Shown here: positions 53,305 to 61,678 of the stretch, piece by piece
Numbering within the stretch: position 1 is the stretch's first letter
Layout: each line of letters begins with the position of its first letter
From: Actinoplanes ianthinogenes
GTDB lineage: Bacteria > Actinomycetota > Actinomycetes > Mycobacteriales > Micromonosporaceae
Direction of reading: 5' to 3'
NCBI RefSeq assembly: GCF_018324205.1
Contig: NZ_AP023356.1
Coordinates: forward strand, 8,686,501-8,750,500
DNA length: 64,000 bases
Notes under the pieces: model-generated
Database searches by the model: none
Seen by the model: only the letters and a program-made list of their open reading frames with translations
What the model was told of the DNA's origin: nothing
Program-made: the position numbers and the translations under genes

Positions 53305-54550
53305 GCAGCAGCCTGGTGGCCAGCACCTCCGTCGCGACGCCCCGGCCGATCGTCTGCCCGGCCCGGTCACTGAAGGCGAAGTGCTGCCCGCCGTAGATCC
53401 GGGACCGGCCCGCCTCGGCCGCCGCCGCGGAGAAACCGGGATAGCTGCGCGGCAGGCCGCCCGGCGCCGAGTCCGTGGTGTGGGTGAACGGGATCCGGTC
53501 GGTGCGGAAGAATCCGGCCAGCACCGCCGCCCCCGCCCCGCTGTACGAGCTGTGCCCGGACACCCACTCCGGCGATCCGCCCACGGCGCCGGCCCGCGAC
53601 GTCCACGCCGGATCCGGCTCGGTGGCCGGGTTGCCGTCGGTGTCGGCCTCCCGGATCGCGGTCGTCGGCCGCCAGTGCCGGTAGGTGTACTTGGTCGCCA
53701 CCGTCACCACCGTGGTGTCGGCCAGCGCCATGGTCAGCAGCGCGGTGAGCCGTGCCTGCTCGCCGAGCGGCAGATGCCGCTGGCCGGAGACGGTCAGCGC
53801 GATCCGCAGCCACTCGCCGGGCGGCTGGTCACTGCCGGCCGGCAGCGACCAGAACTGGAACGTGGCGAGCAGGTCCGGCGCCGGGACAGCGGCGTCGCCC
53901 AGCACCTTGACCTCGGTGAACGCCTGCGCGTACGCCTCACTGGTCAGCGCCGGCGGCGCGCCGGGAAGGTAGCGCGCGGGATCCTCCACGCCGAACGGGC
54001 GCACGTCGCGGTACTGCGTGCCGGACCAGTCGGCCCGGAACACCCCCGGCCCGGCGCCGGCGGCCTGGGTCTCCACCGGCCGGTATCCGTCGTCGGCGCG
54101 GGCCGCGACGACCGCCGCGCCGACCTGGTCACCCCACGCCGCGCCGCGGGTCACCGGCACGCCCGGCCCGAGCGCGGCCAGGTCGGCGGCGAGCTGCGCG
54201 TCATAGGTGGCGGTGCGGTCGGCGTCGGCGCGCACCAGCACCGCGTGCGCCGCGGACGCCGCCGCGGCCTGCGGATCCGCGCCGTGCGGCCCGCTGCCGC
54301 CGATCAGCGCCGGGGCGCGGCGACCATGTCCGGAACGCAGCCCGTTCGTCGCGTCGTAGATCGCGACGTCGACCATCGCGTACAGGCGGGCGGCGTCCGC
54401 GTCGGTCGCCCGGGTGGTGCGGACCGCGGTGAGCGCGAGCTCGTTCCAGACGCGGACGCTGTCGATGTCCGGCCGCTTCACCTCAGCGACCGCCGGTGTG
54501 CCGGCTCCCACGCCGGCCACGAGCATGGCGACGAACAGCAGCTTCTTCAT
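53297..54550 (-). CDS. Secreted vanadium haloperoxidase/PAP2-superfamily protein
   Basis: A 417-residue exported protein. Signal peptide MKKLLFVAMLVAGVGAGTPAVA (about 1-22, quoted in part: MKKLLFVAMLVAGV). The helical core carries the vanadate/phosphate site of the superfamily: KYTYRHWRPTTAI (Lys/Arg), SGHSSYSGAG (Ser-Gly-His) and RIYGGQHFAFSD (Arg and His). Relatives are vanadium-dependent haloperoxidases or acid phosphatases; these motifs cannot separate the two. ATG 54550 begins the signal; the frame stays open upstream without protein character. Confidence 0.88.
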   Translation of the reverse strand: MKKLLFVAMLVAGVGAGTPAVAEVKRPDIDSVRVWNELALTAVRTTRATDADAARLYAMVDVAIYDATNGLRSGHGRRAPALIGGSGPHGADPQAAAASAAHAVLVRADADRTATYDAQLAADLAALGPGVPVTRGAAWGDQVGAAVVAARADDGYRPVETQAAGAGPGVFRADWSGTQYRDVRPFGVEDPARYLPGAPPALTSEAYAQAFTEVKVLGDAAVPAPDLLATFQFWSLPAGSDQPPGEWLRIALTVSGQRHLPLGEQARLTALLTMALADTTVVTVATKYTYRHWRPTTAIREADTDGNPATEPDPAWTSRAGAVGGSPEWVSGHSSYSGAGAAVLAGFFRTDRIPFTHTTDSAPGGLPRSYPGFSAAAAEAGRSRIYGGQHFAFSDRAGQTIGRGVATEVLATRLLPT

Positions 54551-54650
54551 CCGCAAACGGTCCCGCACCCCACGACGACAAGCATCGATCTGTAGCCAAC
54601 CGGACTGGATCGCCGCCCGCCGCCGGGTCCGCCGCGGCCTCCGGTGAGAG

Positions 54651-54700
54651 CCGCTTGACGGTACGCCCGGAGCGCGCGCCCCGGACGTACCCCAAAGCGG
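54651..54700. repeat. Intergenic hairpin, dispersed-repeat copy C
   Basis: An imperfect hairpin with outer arms CCGCTT/AAGCGG and inner GGTACG/CGTACC. It contains TTGACGGTACGCCCGGAGCG, the same core as the hairpins at 5298 and 29530. It sits in the 250-bp gap between the haloperoxidase-like gene and the GGDEF remnant. Confidence 0.6.
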
Positions 54701-54802
54701 GGTTGATCTGCGGTACAACCGGACCGCAACCGGGCGGGACTTCACGCGGCGGGCGGACTGCCGAACGGAAAGGGTCTGCTTTTTCTCCGGGAGGGGTCCG
54801 GC

Positions 54803-55107
54803 ATGGGTGTGCTCCTGCTGGCGCCGGTGGTGACGCCACCGTGGTCGCGGTCGCGGCCAGCCTGCTCGGCTGGGTCTACCTGATCGTGCCGCTGTCGGCC
54901 GGTGCGACCGGCCCGGCGCAGGCGGTCGCGGTCGCCTACCCGGTGATGGACCTGGTGCTGGTCACCGTCTCGGTCGGCGTCGCCTGCCTGCCGGACGACG
55001 TCGCCGAGCTGACCCGGATCGCCGACCAGGCGCTTTACGCGGCCAAGGCGGCCGGTCGCAACCGGGTCGTGGTGGCCGGCGCCGGCCCGCTGCCCGCGGC
55101 GGCGTGA
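54803..55107 (+). pseudogene. Remnant of a membrane GGDEF (diguanylate cyclase) gene
   Basis: ATG 54803 has a good site (GGGAGGGG) but its frame soon loses protein character. From about 54841 another frame encodes a membrane segment (ASLLGWVYLIVPL, VAYPVMDLVL). This runs directly into VTVSVGVACLPDD and ADQALYAAKAAGRNRVVV, which is the last quarter of a GGDEF domain. The GG(D/E)EF active site and most of the sensor are absent. A frameshift plus a large internal deletion explain this. It cannot make c-di-GMP. Confidence 0.75.
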
Positions 55108-55129
55108 TCGAGGCCCTGCCCTCGCGGCG

Positions 55130-55993
55130 TCAGCGCGCCGGATCCCAGTAGGCGGTGGGCAGGCCCGGCACGCCGACCCGGGCGGTGAACAGCCGTCCGG
55201 AGCCGGGGTCGTGCTCGGTGCGCGCCGTGGTGATCACGAGAAGATCCAGGTCCGGCCCGGCGAAGGCGACGCTGGACACGTGCGGCGCGCCGACGGTCAC
55301 GGTCGCCAGGACGACACCCTCCGGGGTACGGCATTCCACCCGCCCGCCGCCCCAGATCGCGATCCACAGGTTGCCGTTCGCGTCGGCGCACATGCCGTCG
55401 GGCAGCCCGTCACCGATCCGGAACGCCTCCCGCCGCTCGCCGGTCGCGCCGGTGACGGCGTCGTAGTCCCGGACCCGGACAACCCCGGGCACGGAGTCGA
55501 TGCTGTAGAACCGATCACCGGCCGGGCTCCAGGCCAGCCCGTTGGAGAGCGTCAGGTCGTCGTCGATCGTGGTCAGCCCGCCGTCCTCGAACCGGACCAG
55601 CACCTCCGTCCCGGACCGCTCGGCCGGATCGAGGCTGCCGACCAGGAAGCGGCCCGCCGGATCGACCGCCCCGTCGTTGAGCCGGCTCGTGCTCCCCGGC
55701 GCGAGCACCCGGGCCAGCTCGGCCCGCGTCCCGTCGACGCCGACCCGGGTGAGCACCTCCCGCTCGGCGACCAGCAGGTCACCACCGGCCGCCACGGCGA
55801 CCGCGCCCACCTCGGCGCCGAACCGCCACACCCCGGCCGGAACGATCTCCGCACCGTCGACCGCGCCCTGGTGCACGACCCCGGCGTCGATGTCGACCCA
55901 GAGCAGCCGCCGCCGCTCGCCGTCCCAGACCGGCCCCTCACCGAGCGTGCAGGTCCCCGCCTCGACCGGGCGGGCGGTGAACGCGGACGTCAT
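55130..55993 (-). CDS. SMP-30/gluconolactonase-family protein
   Basis: A 287-residue six-bladed propeller hydrolase. Metal-site motifs are LGEGPVWD (Glu), SRLNDGAVDPAGRF (Asn/Asp), LTLSNGLAWSPAGDRFY (Asn) and LPDGMCADANGNLWIAIWGG (Asp). Members open sugar lactones. ATG 55993. It is divergent, with 46 bp between starts, from an IlvD-type sugar-acid dehydratase, which fits a non-phosphorylative sugar route: lactone to aldonate to 2-keto-3-deoxy acid. Confidence 0.92.
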   Translation of the reverse strand: MTSAFTARPVEAGTCTLGEGPVWDGERRRLLWVDIDAGVVHQGAVDGAEIVPAGVWRFGAEVGAVAVAAGGDLLVAEREVLTRVGVDGTRAELARVLAPGSTSRLNDGAVDPAGRFLVGSLDPAERSGTEVLVRFEDGGLTTIDDDLTLSNGLAWSPAGDRFYSIDSVPGVVRVRDYDAVTGATGERREAFRIGDGLPDGMCADANGNLWIAIWGGGRVECRTPEGVVLATVTVGAPHVSSVAFAGPDLDLLVITTARTEHDPGSGRLFTARVGVPGLPTAYWDPAR

Positions 55994-56039
55994 GCCGCGA
56001 TCGTTCCGCATCGACGGGCATGAGCGCTAGCATCCGGGC

Positions 56040-57755
56040 ATGCAGCCACGCCGCAGCGCGCAGTGGTATGCCGGGGATGACCGCAACAGCTACATCCACC
56101 GTGCCTGGATGCGCCGCGGCCTGCCCGCCGACGCGTTCGCCGGCCGCCCGCACGTGGCGATCGCCAACACCGCCTCCGACCTGACCCCGTGCAACGCCCA
56201 CCTGAACGAGGTGGCGCGCAGCGTGTCCGACGGCGTCTACCAGGCCGGCGGGATCCCGCTGAATCTGCCGGTGGTGTCGCTGGGCGAGACGCAGGTGCGG
56301 CCGACCGCGATGCTCTGGCGCAACCTGGCCGCGATGGCGATCGAGGAGATGCTGCGCGCCAACCCGATCGACGGCGTGGTGCTGCTCGGCGGGTGTGACA
56401 AGACCATCCCGGCGCTGCTGATGGGCGCCGCCTCGGTCGACCTGCCCGCCGTCGTGGTCCCGGGCGGCCCGATGCTCACCGGGACGTTCCGCGGCGTGCC
56501 GCTGGGCTGCGGCACCGACGTGTGGAAGCTGTCCGAGGAGGTCCGCGCCGGGACGCTGCCGGCCGCCGAGTTCCAGCGCTCCGAGTCCTCGATGATCCGC
56601 AGCCGCGGGCACTGCAACACGATGGGCACCGCCTCGACGATGGGCCTGCTCGCCGAGGTGCTCGGGATGACCCTGCCGGGCATCGCCGGCACCCCGGCCC
56701 CGGACAGCCGTCTGCTGGAGGCGGCCCACGCCACCGGCGTGCTCGCCGTCGAGATGATCGACGCCGGTCGCCGGCCCAGCGGCGTGCTCACCCGCGGCTC
56801 GTTCCACAACGCGATCGTCGCGCTCGCAGCCCTCGGCGGCTCCACCAACGCCGTGGTGCACCTGCTCGCCATCGCCGGTCGTCTCGGCGTGCCGCTCACC
56901 CAGGATGACTTCGACCGGGTCGGCGCGGACGTGCCGCTGCTCGTCGACCTGCTGCCGGCCGGCCGGTTCCTGATGGACGACCTGTACCGGGCCGGCGGCC
57001 TGCACGCCGTGCTCACCGAGGTCCGCGACCTGCTCGACCCGGCCGCGATCACGGTCACCGGCCGGCCGCTGGTCGAGCATCTGGCCGGGGCGGTCGCCCA
57101 CGACCGGGAGGTGATCCGGCCGCGCGAGCAGCCGGTGCGGGCGCACGCCGGGATCGCCGTGCTCTACGGCAACCTGGCCCCGGACGGCGCGGTCGTCAAA
57201 CCGGCGGCCGCGTCCCCGCACCTGCTGCGGCACCGCGGCCCGGCCGTGGTGTTCGACTCGGTCGAGGACCTGCACGCCCGCCTCGACGACCCGTCCCTGC
57301 CGGTCACCGCCGACTCGGTGCTGGTGCTGCGCGGCTGCGGCCCCAAGGGCTATCCGGGCATGCCCGAGGTCGCCAACCTGCCGCTGCCCGCGAAACTGCT
57401 GGCGCAGGGCGTGCGCGACATGGTCCGGGTGTGCGACGGGCGGATGAGCGGCACGGCGTACGGAACGGTCGTCCTGCACGTCTCCCCGGAGTCCGCCGCG
57501 GGCGGCCCGCTCGCCAAGGTCCGCACCGGCGACATCGTCGTCCTCGACGTGCCGGCCAGGCGTCTCGACGTCGACGTGCCCGAGGCCGAGTGGGCCACCC
57601 GCGAGCCGTCCGCCGAGGCCGCCACGTCCTACGCGGCGCCGATGCGTGGCTGGGAGCGCCTCTACATCGACACGGTCGGGCAGGCCAACACCGGTGCCGA
57701 CCTGGACTTCCTGCGGGGCGCCAGCGGCGACCGGGTGGCCCGCGGCTCGCACTGA
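56040..57755 (+). CDS. IlvD/Edd-family dehydratase, probable sugar-acid dehydratase
   Basis: A 571-residue Fe-S dehydratase. The three cluster cysteines are Cys51 (DLTPCNAH), Cys119 (GGCDKTIP) and Cys192 (GHCNTMGTASTM), as in the [2Fe-2S] members. Length and motifs fit arabinonate/xylonate dehydratases as well as dihydroxy-acid dehydratase. The divergent neighbour is an SMP-30 lactonase, so an aldonate substrate is more likely than the branched-chain amino acid route. ATG 56040. Confidence 0.92.
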   Translation: MQPRRSAQWYAGDDRNSYIHRAWMRRGLPADAFAGRPHVAIANTASDLTPCNAHLNEVARSVSDGVYQAGGIPLNLPVVSLGETQVRPTAMLWRNLAAMAIEEMLRANPIDGVVLLGGCDKTIPALLMGAASVDLPAVVVPGGPMLTGTFRGVPLGCGTDVWKLSEEVRAGTLPAAEFQRSESSMIRSRGHCNTMGTASTMGLLAEVLGMTLPGIAGTPAPDSRLLEAAHATGVLAVEMIDAGRRPSGVLTRGSFHNAIVALAALGGSTNAVVHLLAIAGRLGVPLTQDDFDRVGADVPLLVDLLPAGRFLMDDLYRAGGLHAVLTEVRDLLDPAAITVTGRPLVEHLAGAVAHDREVIRPREQPVRAHAGIAVLYGNLAPDGAVVKPAAASPHLLRHRGPAVVFDSVEDLHARLDDPSLPVTADSVLVLRGCGPKGYPGMPEVANLPLPAKLLAQGVRDMVRVCDGRMSGTAYGTVVLHVSPESAAGGPLAKVRTGDIVVLDVPARRLDVDVPEAEWATREPSAEAATSYAAPMRGWERLYIDTVGQANTGADLDFLRGASGDRVARGSH

Positions 57756-57843
57756 CGGGTTTGTTTGATCCATTGACAATCAGCGAACATCGATGACAGC
57801 GTGACTCCACAAGATCTCATCGCCACCGATGGGGGAGTAACCG

Positions 57844-60582
57844 TTGCGTGCTCATGTCCGACGGAGGGTCGCCGCGGCGACCGCTCTGACCCTGGTGACG
57901 GGCGGCCTGGCGCTGATCCCGTCCACGTCCGCCCAGGCCACCCACAGGCACCCGAGAAGCGTCGTCTCCGGCGACGCCCGTTTCCAGATCCTCTCGCCGA
58001 CCCTGATCCGAACCGAGTACGCGGCCGGCGGCCGCTTCACCGACGCCGAGACCTTCACCGTCGTCGGCCGCGACGACTTCGCGCCGGTCCGCTTCACCCA
58101 GCGGGTCGCGCACGGCTGGCTGACCATCGACACGGGCGCCGCCACCCTGCGCTACCGGGTCGGTTCCGGTCCGTTCACCAAGGACAACCTTTCGGTACGG
58201 CTGAAAGCCGGCCGCCAGACGGTGACCGCCGCACCCTGGGCCGGCAGGGGCGTTCCCGACTGCGTCGCCGGCGCGCTGTGCGAGGCGGAGGACCTCGCGC
58301 TCGCCGGGCTCGGCACGGCCACCGACCATCGTGACTACACCGGAAAGGGCTTCGCGGCCGGGTTCGAGGGGACCGGCGCCTCGGCCGCCTTCGCCGTCAC
58401 CCCGGCCGGCGCGGGCCCGCGGCAGCTGACCGTCCGCTACGCGAACAGCACCGGCGGGGACGGGCAGAACGTCACCCGCACGCTGACCGTCACGGTCGAC
58501 GGCGTCGCGGCCGGCACGCTGAGCCTGCCGCCGACCGGGAACTGGGACACCTGGGCGCTCGCCTCGGTGCCGCTGACCCTGGCCGCCGGCCGGCACGAGA
58601 TCCGCCTGGTGCGCACCGCGAGCGACTCCGGCAATGTGAACGTCGACAGCCTGGCGGTGCTCGCGCCGGGTGCGGCATATCCCGCTCCCACGCCGGCCGG
58701 GCCGCGGCCGTGCGCGTTCGGCGCGGTGTGCGAGGCCGACACCGGCGCCGGCGTCGGCGGGGCGAAGCTCGCCGACGACCACAACGGGTACTCCGGCGAG
58801 GGCTTCCTGGCCGGGCTCGAACGGGCCGGCGCCGGGACCGCGTTCACCGTCACCGGGGTGCCCGCCGACGGCGTCTACCAGGTGCAGTTGCGGTATTCCA
58901 ACGCACAGGCGGGCAGCCGGCCGGTGCAGGCCCGGACCATGACGGTGACCGGGGCCGACGCTGTTCCGGTGACCGCGACGCTGCCGCCGACGAGTGGGTG
59001 GGACTACTGGCGTACCGAAAAGGTCCTGGTGTCTTTGAAAGCCGGGACGAACACGGTGACGCTGGGCTGTCCGAGCGACCAGAGTTGCAACGTCAACGTG
59101 GACACCGTGGCGGTGACCGGTCGGACGGCGCCGCTGCTCGCGCCGCATGCGCCGCTCGGCGGATACCGGCGCGGGCTGGACGGGGTCAACGGCGGTGCCC
59201 GGACCTACCCGGGGCTGCTCTTCCAGGACGGGTGGTCGCTGCTGGACGACTCCGGCGCGGGGCAGGACGGCTACGTCTTCGCCTACGGGCAGGACTACAG
59301 GCGGGCGTTGCGCGAGCTGTCCACGCTGACCGGGCCGACGAAGCTGCTGCCGAAGTGGGCTTACGGGGTGTGGTACTCGGAGTACTACGACCGGACGGCG
59401 GCCGAGTTCCAGGAGATCGTGACCCGGTTCAAGACCGAGGGCGTGCCGCTGGACACGCTCGTCGTGGACACCGACTTCAAGTCACCGGACCGGTGGAACG
59501 GCTGGGAGATCGACCCGTCCCGGTTCCCGGACTGGACCGCCTTCGCGACCTGGCTGCGACAGCGGGGCGTGCACACCGGGCTGAACATCCACCCGAGCAT
59601 CCTCGGCTCCGACCCGCACTTCGCCGGGGCGCAGGAGATCGCCAAGGGCAAGTTGCAGCGGACCGGCTGCAACAGCGGGCCGGACTGCTACGTGTTCGAC
59701 TTCGGCGACCCGGACCAGCTGAAAGCCTACTTCTGGCTGCACGACCGGATGGGCGCGACCGGGGTCGACTTCTGGTGGCTGGACTGGTGCTGCGACGGCT
59801 CCCGCGGCCTGGACACCCTGATCAACAAGGAGTACGCCGACAAGACCGGCTTCGCCTTCTCCCGGGCCTACGGGTCGCTGCAGGCCGGCGGATACGGCAA
59901 CCCGGGTACGGTGGCGACCGGTCCGTGGGCGGAGAAGCGCAACACGCTGCACTTCACCGGCGACACCATCTCGAACTGGGAGACGCTGCGCTTCGAGGTC
60001 GGCTACACGCCGGGCGAGTCGGCGGCGACCGGGCTGGCCGCGATCAGTCACGACATCGGCGGGCACACCGGCGGGTTGCAGGAGCCGGGCAGCGAACCGG
60101 GCAGCACCAAGCTCCCGGACGACCTGTACGCGCGGTGGGTGCAGCTGGGCACGTTCCAGCCCATCGACCGCCTGCACTCCAACCACAGCGACCGGCTGCC
60201 CTGGCAGTACGGAGCGGCCGCGAACGCCTCCGCGAAGAAGTTCCTCACCCTGCGGAAGACGTTGCAGCCCTACACGTACGCCGCGGCGGTCGAGGCGACC
60301 CGCACCGGCACCCCGATCGTCCGGCCGATGTACCTGGCGTACCCGGGGGAGCAGGACGCTTACGCGACCGCGGGCAGCCAGTACCTGTACGGCCCGGACC
60401 TGCTGGTCGCCCCGGTCACCACGCCGGGCGCGAGCGCCACCACGACGGTCTGGTTCCCGCCGGGCAGCACGTGGACCGACTATTTCACCGGCAAGCGGTA
60501 CGCCGGCGGCACCACCGGCGCCGTGACCACCACTCTCCACACGATGCCGGTCTTCGTCCGCTCGGGCGCGAAGATCCGGTGA
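57844..60582 (+). CDS. Secreted GH31 alpha-glycosidase with two inserted CBM35-like modules
   Basis: A 912-residue exported enzyme, probable start TTG 57844 behind GGGGGAG. Signal peptide about 1-33. The GH31 N-terminal beta domain begins at about 40 and is interrupted after residue 138 by two CBM35-like modules (from CEAEDLALAG at about 144 and CEADTGAGVGG at about 297). GH31 sequence resumes near 435 (GGYRRGLDGVNGGARTYPG). The catalytic barrel has the nucleophile Asp647 in WWLDWCC and the acid/base Asp707 in FTGDTISNWE. Members cleave alpha-glucosides, alpha-xylosides or alpha-galactosides; substrate not fixed. A TTGACA lies 71 bp upstream without a clear -10. Confidence 0.92.
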   Translation: MRAHVRRRVAAATALTLVTGGLALIPSTSAQATHRHPRSVVSGDARFQILSPTLIRTEYAAGGRFTDAETFTVVGRDDFAPVRFTQRVAHGWLTIDTGAATLRYRVGSGPFTKDNLSVRLKAGRQTVTAAPWAGRGVPDCVAGALCEAEDLALAGLGTATDHRDYTGKGFAAGFEGTGASAAFAVTPAGAGPRQLTVRYANSTGGDGQNVTRTLTVTVDGVAAGTLSLPPTGNWDTWALASVPLTLAAGRHEIRLVRTASDSGNVNVDSLAVLAPGAAYPAPTPAGPRPCAFGAVCEADTGAGVGGAKLADDHNGYSGEGFLAGLERAGAGTAFTVTGVPADGVYQVQLRYSNAQAGSRPVQARTMTVTGADAVPVTATLPPTSGWDYWRTEKVLVSLKAGTNTVTLGCPSDQSCNVNVDTVAVTGRTAPLLAPHAPLGGYRRGLDGVNGGARTYPGLLFQDGWSLLDDSGAGQDGYVFAYGQDYRRALRELSTLTGPTKLLPKWAYGVWYSEYYDRTAAEFQEIVTRFKTEGVPLDTLVVDTDFKSPDRWNGWEIDPSRFPDWTAFATWLRQRGVHTGLNIHPSILGSDPHFAGAQEIAKGKLQRTGCNSGPDCYVFDFGDPDQLKAYFWLHDRMGATGVDFWWLDWCCDGSRGLDTLINKEYADKTGFAFSRAYGSLQAGGYGNPGTVATGPWAEKRNTLHFTGDTISNWETLRFEVGYTPGESAATGLAAISHDIGGHTGGLQEPGSEPGSTKLPDDLYARWVQLGTFQPIDRLHSNHSDRLPWQYGAAANASAKKFLTLRKTLQPYTYAAAVEATRTGTPIVRPMYLAYPGEQDAYATAGSQYLYGPDLLVAPVTTPGASATTTVWFPPGSTWTDYFTGKRYAGGTTGAVTTTLHTMPVFVRSGAKIR

Positions 60583-60633
60583 TCCCCGGCGCGATCGGCG
60601 CACCCGTGCCGTGAGAAGGGCCTCAAAGGCCGG

Positions 60634-60647
60634 TGGGAGCGTTCCCA
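60634..60647. promoter_or_regulatory. CebR-like operator
   Basis: TGGGAGCGTTCCCA differs by one base from TGGGAGCGCTCCCA, the site bound by the LacI-family cellobiose regulator CebR in streptomycetes. It lies 30 bp before the GTG of the nucleoside hydrolase gene, where a repressor would block transcription or initiation. Confidence 0.6.
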
Positions 60648-60677
60648 AACGCTTCCACCGGCCAGCAGGATGGTCCC

Positions 60678-61625
60678 GTGAAGAACTCCTTCCTCCGACC
60701 ATGCGTGGCCCTCGCCATGGCCGCCCTCGCGATGGCCGTCGCGCCCGCCCCGGCATCCGCCGGCCGGGCACCGACCCGGCTGATCATCGACACCGACTTC
60801 GGGCAGTGGTGGGACGACGTCGCCACCCTCGCCGCCGTTCACACCGCGGCCGACCGGGGTGAAGTCCGGATCCTCGGGATCGTGTCCGACGTGCGGAACG
60901 AGTGGAACGCGCCCGCGCTGGACGCGCTCGACACCTGGTACGGCCGGCCGGACATCCCGATCGGCGTGACCGCCGGCGCCACCGCGGTCGACCAGAACTA
61001 CAGCGAGATGCTCGCCGAGAACTACCCGCATTCCGGTCGCGCCGAGGACTCGGTGGCGCTGTACCGGCGACTGCTGCGCGCGCAGCCGGACCACAGCGTG
61101 ACGATCCTGTCGATCGGAGCGCTCACCGGCCTGTCCCGGCTGCTGAAGACCGACCGCGCCCTCGTCGAGCGCAAGGTCGCCCGGACCGTCGTGATGGGCG
61201 GCGAGTACCCGCGTGCCACCGCCCCGGAGTGGAACTTCGGCCTCGACCTCGGCGCCACCCGCCACGTGGTGGCCGACTGGCCGGCGCCGGTCGTGTACGA
61301 CGGCTTCGAGACCGGCCTCCCGGTGCTGGCCGGCAACAACGTCTGCGCCACGCACCCGGCCGGCAGCCCGGTCCGGGCCGCCTTCGACGTCCTGTACGGC
61401 TGCGGCAACGACCAGCACGACGGCACCTGGGATCCGACCGCGCTGTACTACGCGATCTACGGCACCGACGGCGTCTTCCGGCTGGCCGGAGCCGGCGGCC
61501 ACAACGTCGTCACCCCGGACGGGCTGAACGCCTGGACCGTGGGCGGTCACCGCCAGCAGTACCTCGTGCTGACCGATGCCGAGAGCCTCACCACCAGGCT
61601 CGACGCCCTCATCGACGCGGTCTGA
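60678..61625 (+). CDS. Secreted nucleoside hydrolase-like protein
   Basis: A 315-residue exported protein with the inosine-uridine nucleoside hydrolase fold. Signal peptide ALAMAALAMAVAPAPASA (about 10-28). The calcium-site motif is DTDFGQWWDDVATL, a variant of the usual DTDPGxDD with two Trp. Later marks are GALTGLSRLL and VMGGEYPRATAPEWNFGLD. Secretion and the altered motif suggest a substrate other than ordinary nucleosides, possibly another N- or O-glycoside. GTG 60678 follows AGGATGG. A CebR-like operator upstream suggests control by cello-oligosaccharides. Confidence 0.82.
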   Translation: MKNSFLRPCVALAMAALAMAVAPAPASAGRAPTRLIIDTDFGQWWDDVATLAAVHTAADRGEVRILGIVSDVRNEWNAPALDALDTWYGRPDIPIGVTAGATAVDQNYSEMLAENYPHSGRAEDSVALYRRLLRAQPDHSVTILSIGALTGLSRLLKTDRALVERKVARTVVMGGEYPRATAPEWNFGLDLGATRHVVADWPAPVVYDGFETGLPVLAGNNVCATHPAGSPVRAAFDVLYGCGNDQHDGTWDPTALYYAIYGTDGVFRLAGAGGHNVVTPDGLNAWTVGGHRQQYLVLTDAESLTTRLDALIDAV

Positions 61626-61662
61626 TCGGCGCCGGTAGGCGTTGAGCCGGCTACGATCCGCC

Positions 61663-61678
61663 ACCCACGATCGTGGGT
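61663..61678. terminator. Perfect 16-bp palindrome between convergent stops
   Basis: ACCCACGATCGTGGGT lies between the nucleoside hydrolase stop and the stop of the opposing gene at 61679. With no loop it can only fold by melting the centre; it may terminate both transcripts or bind a protein. Confidence 0.35.
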
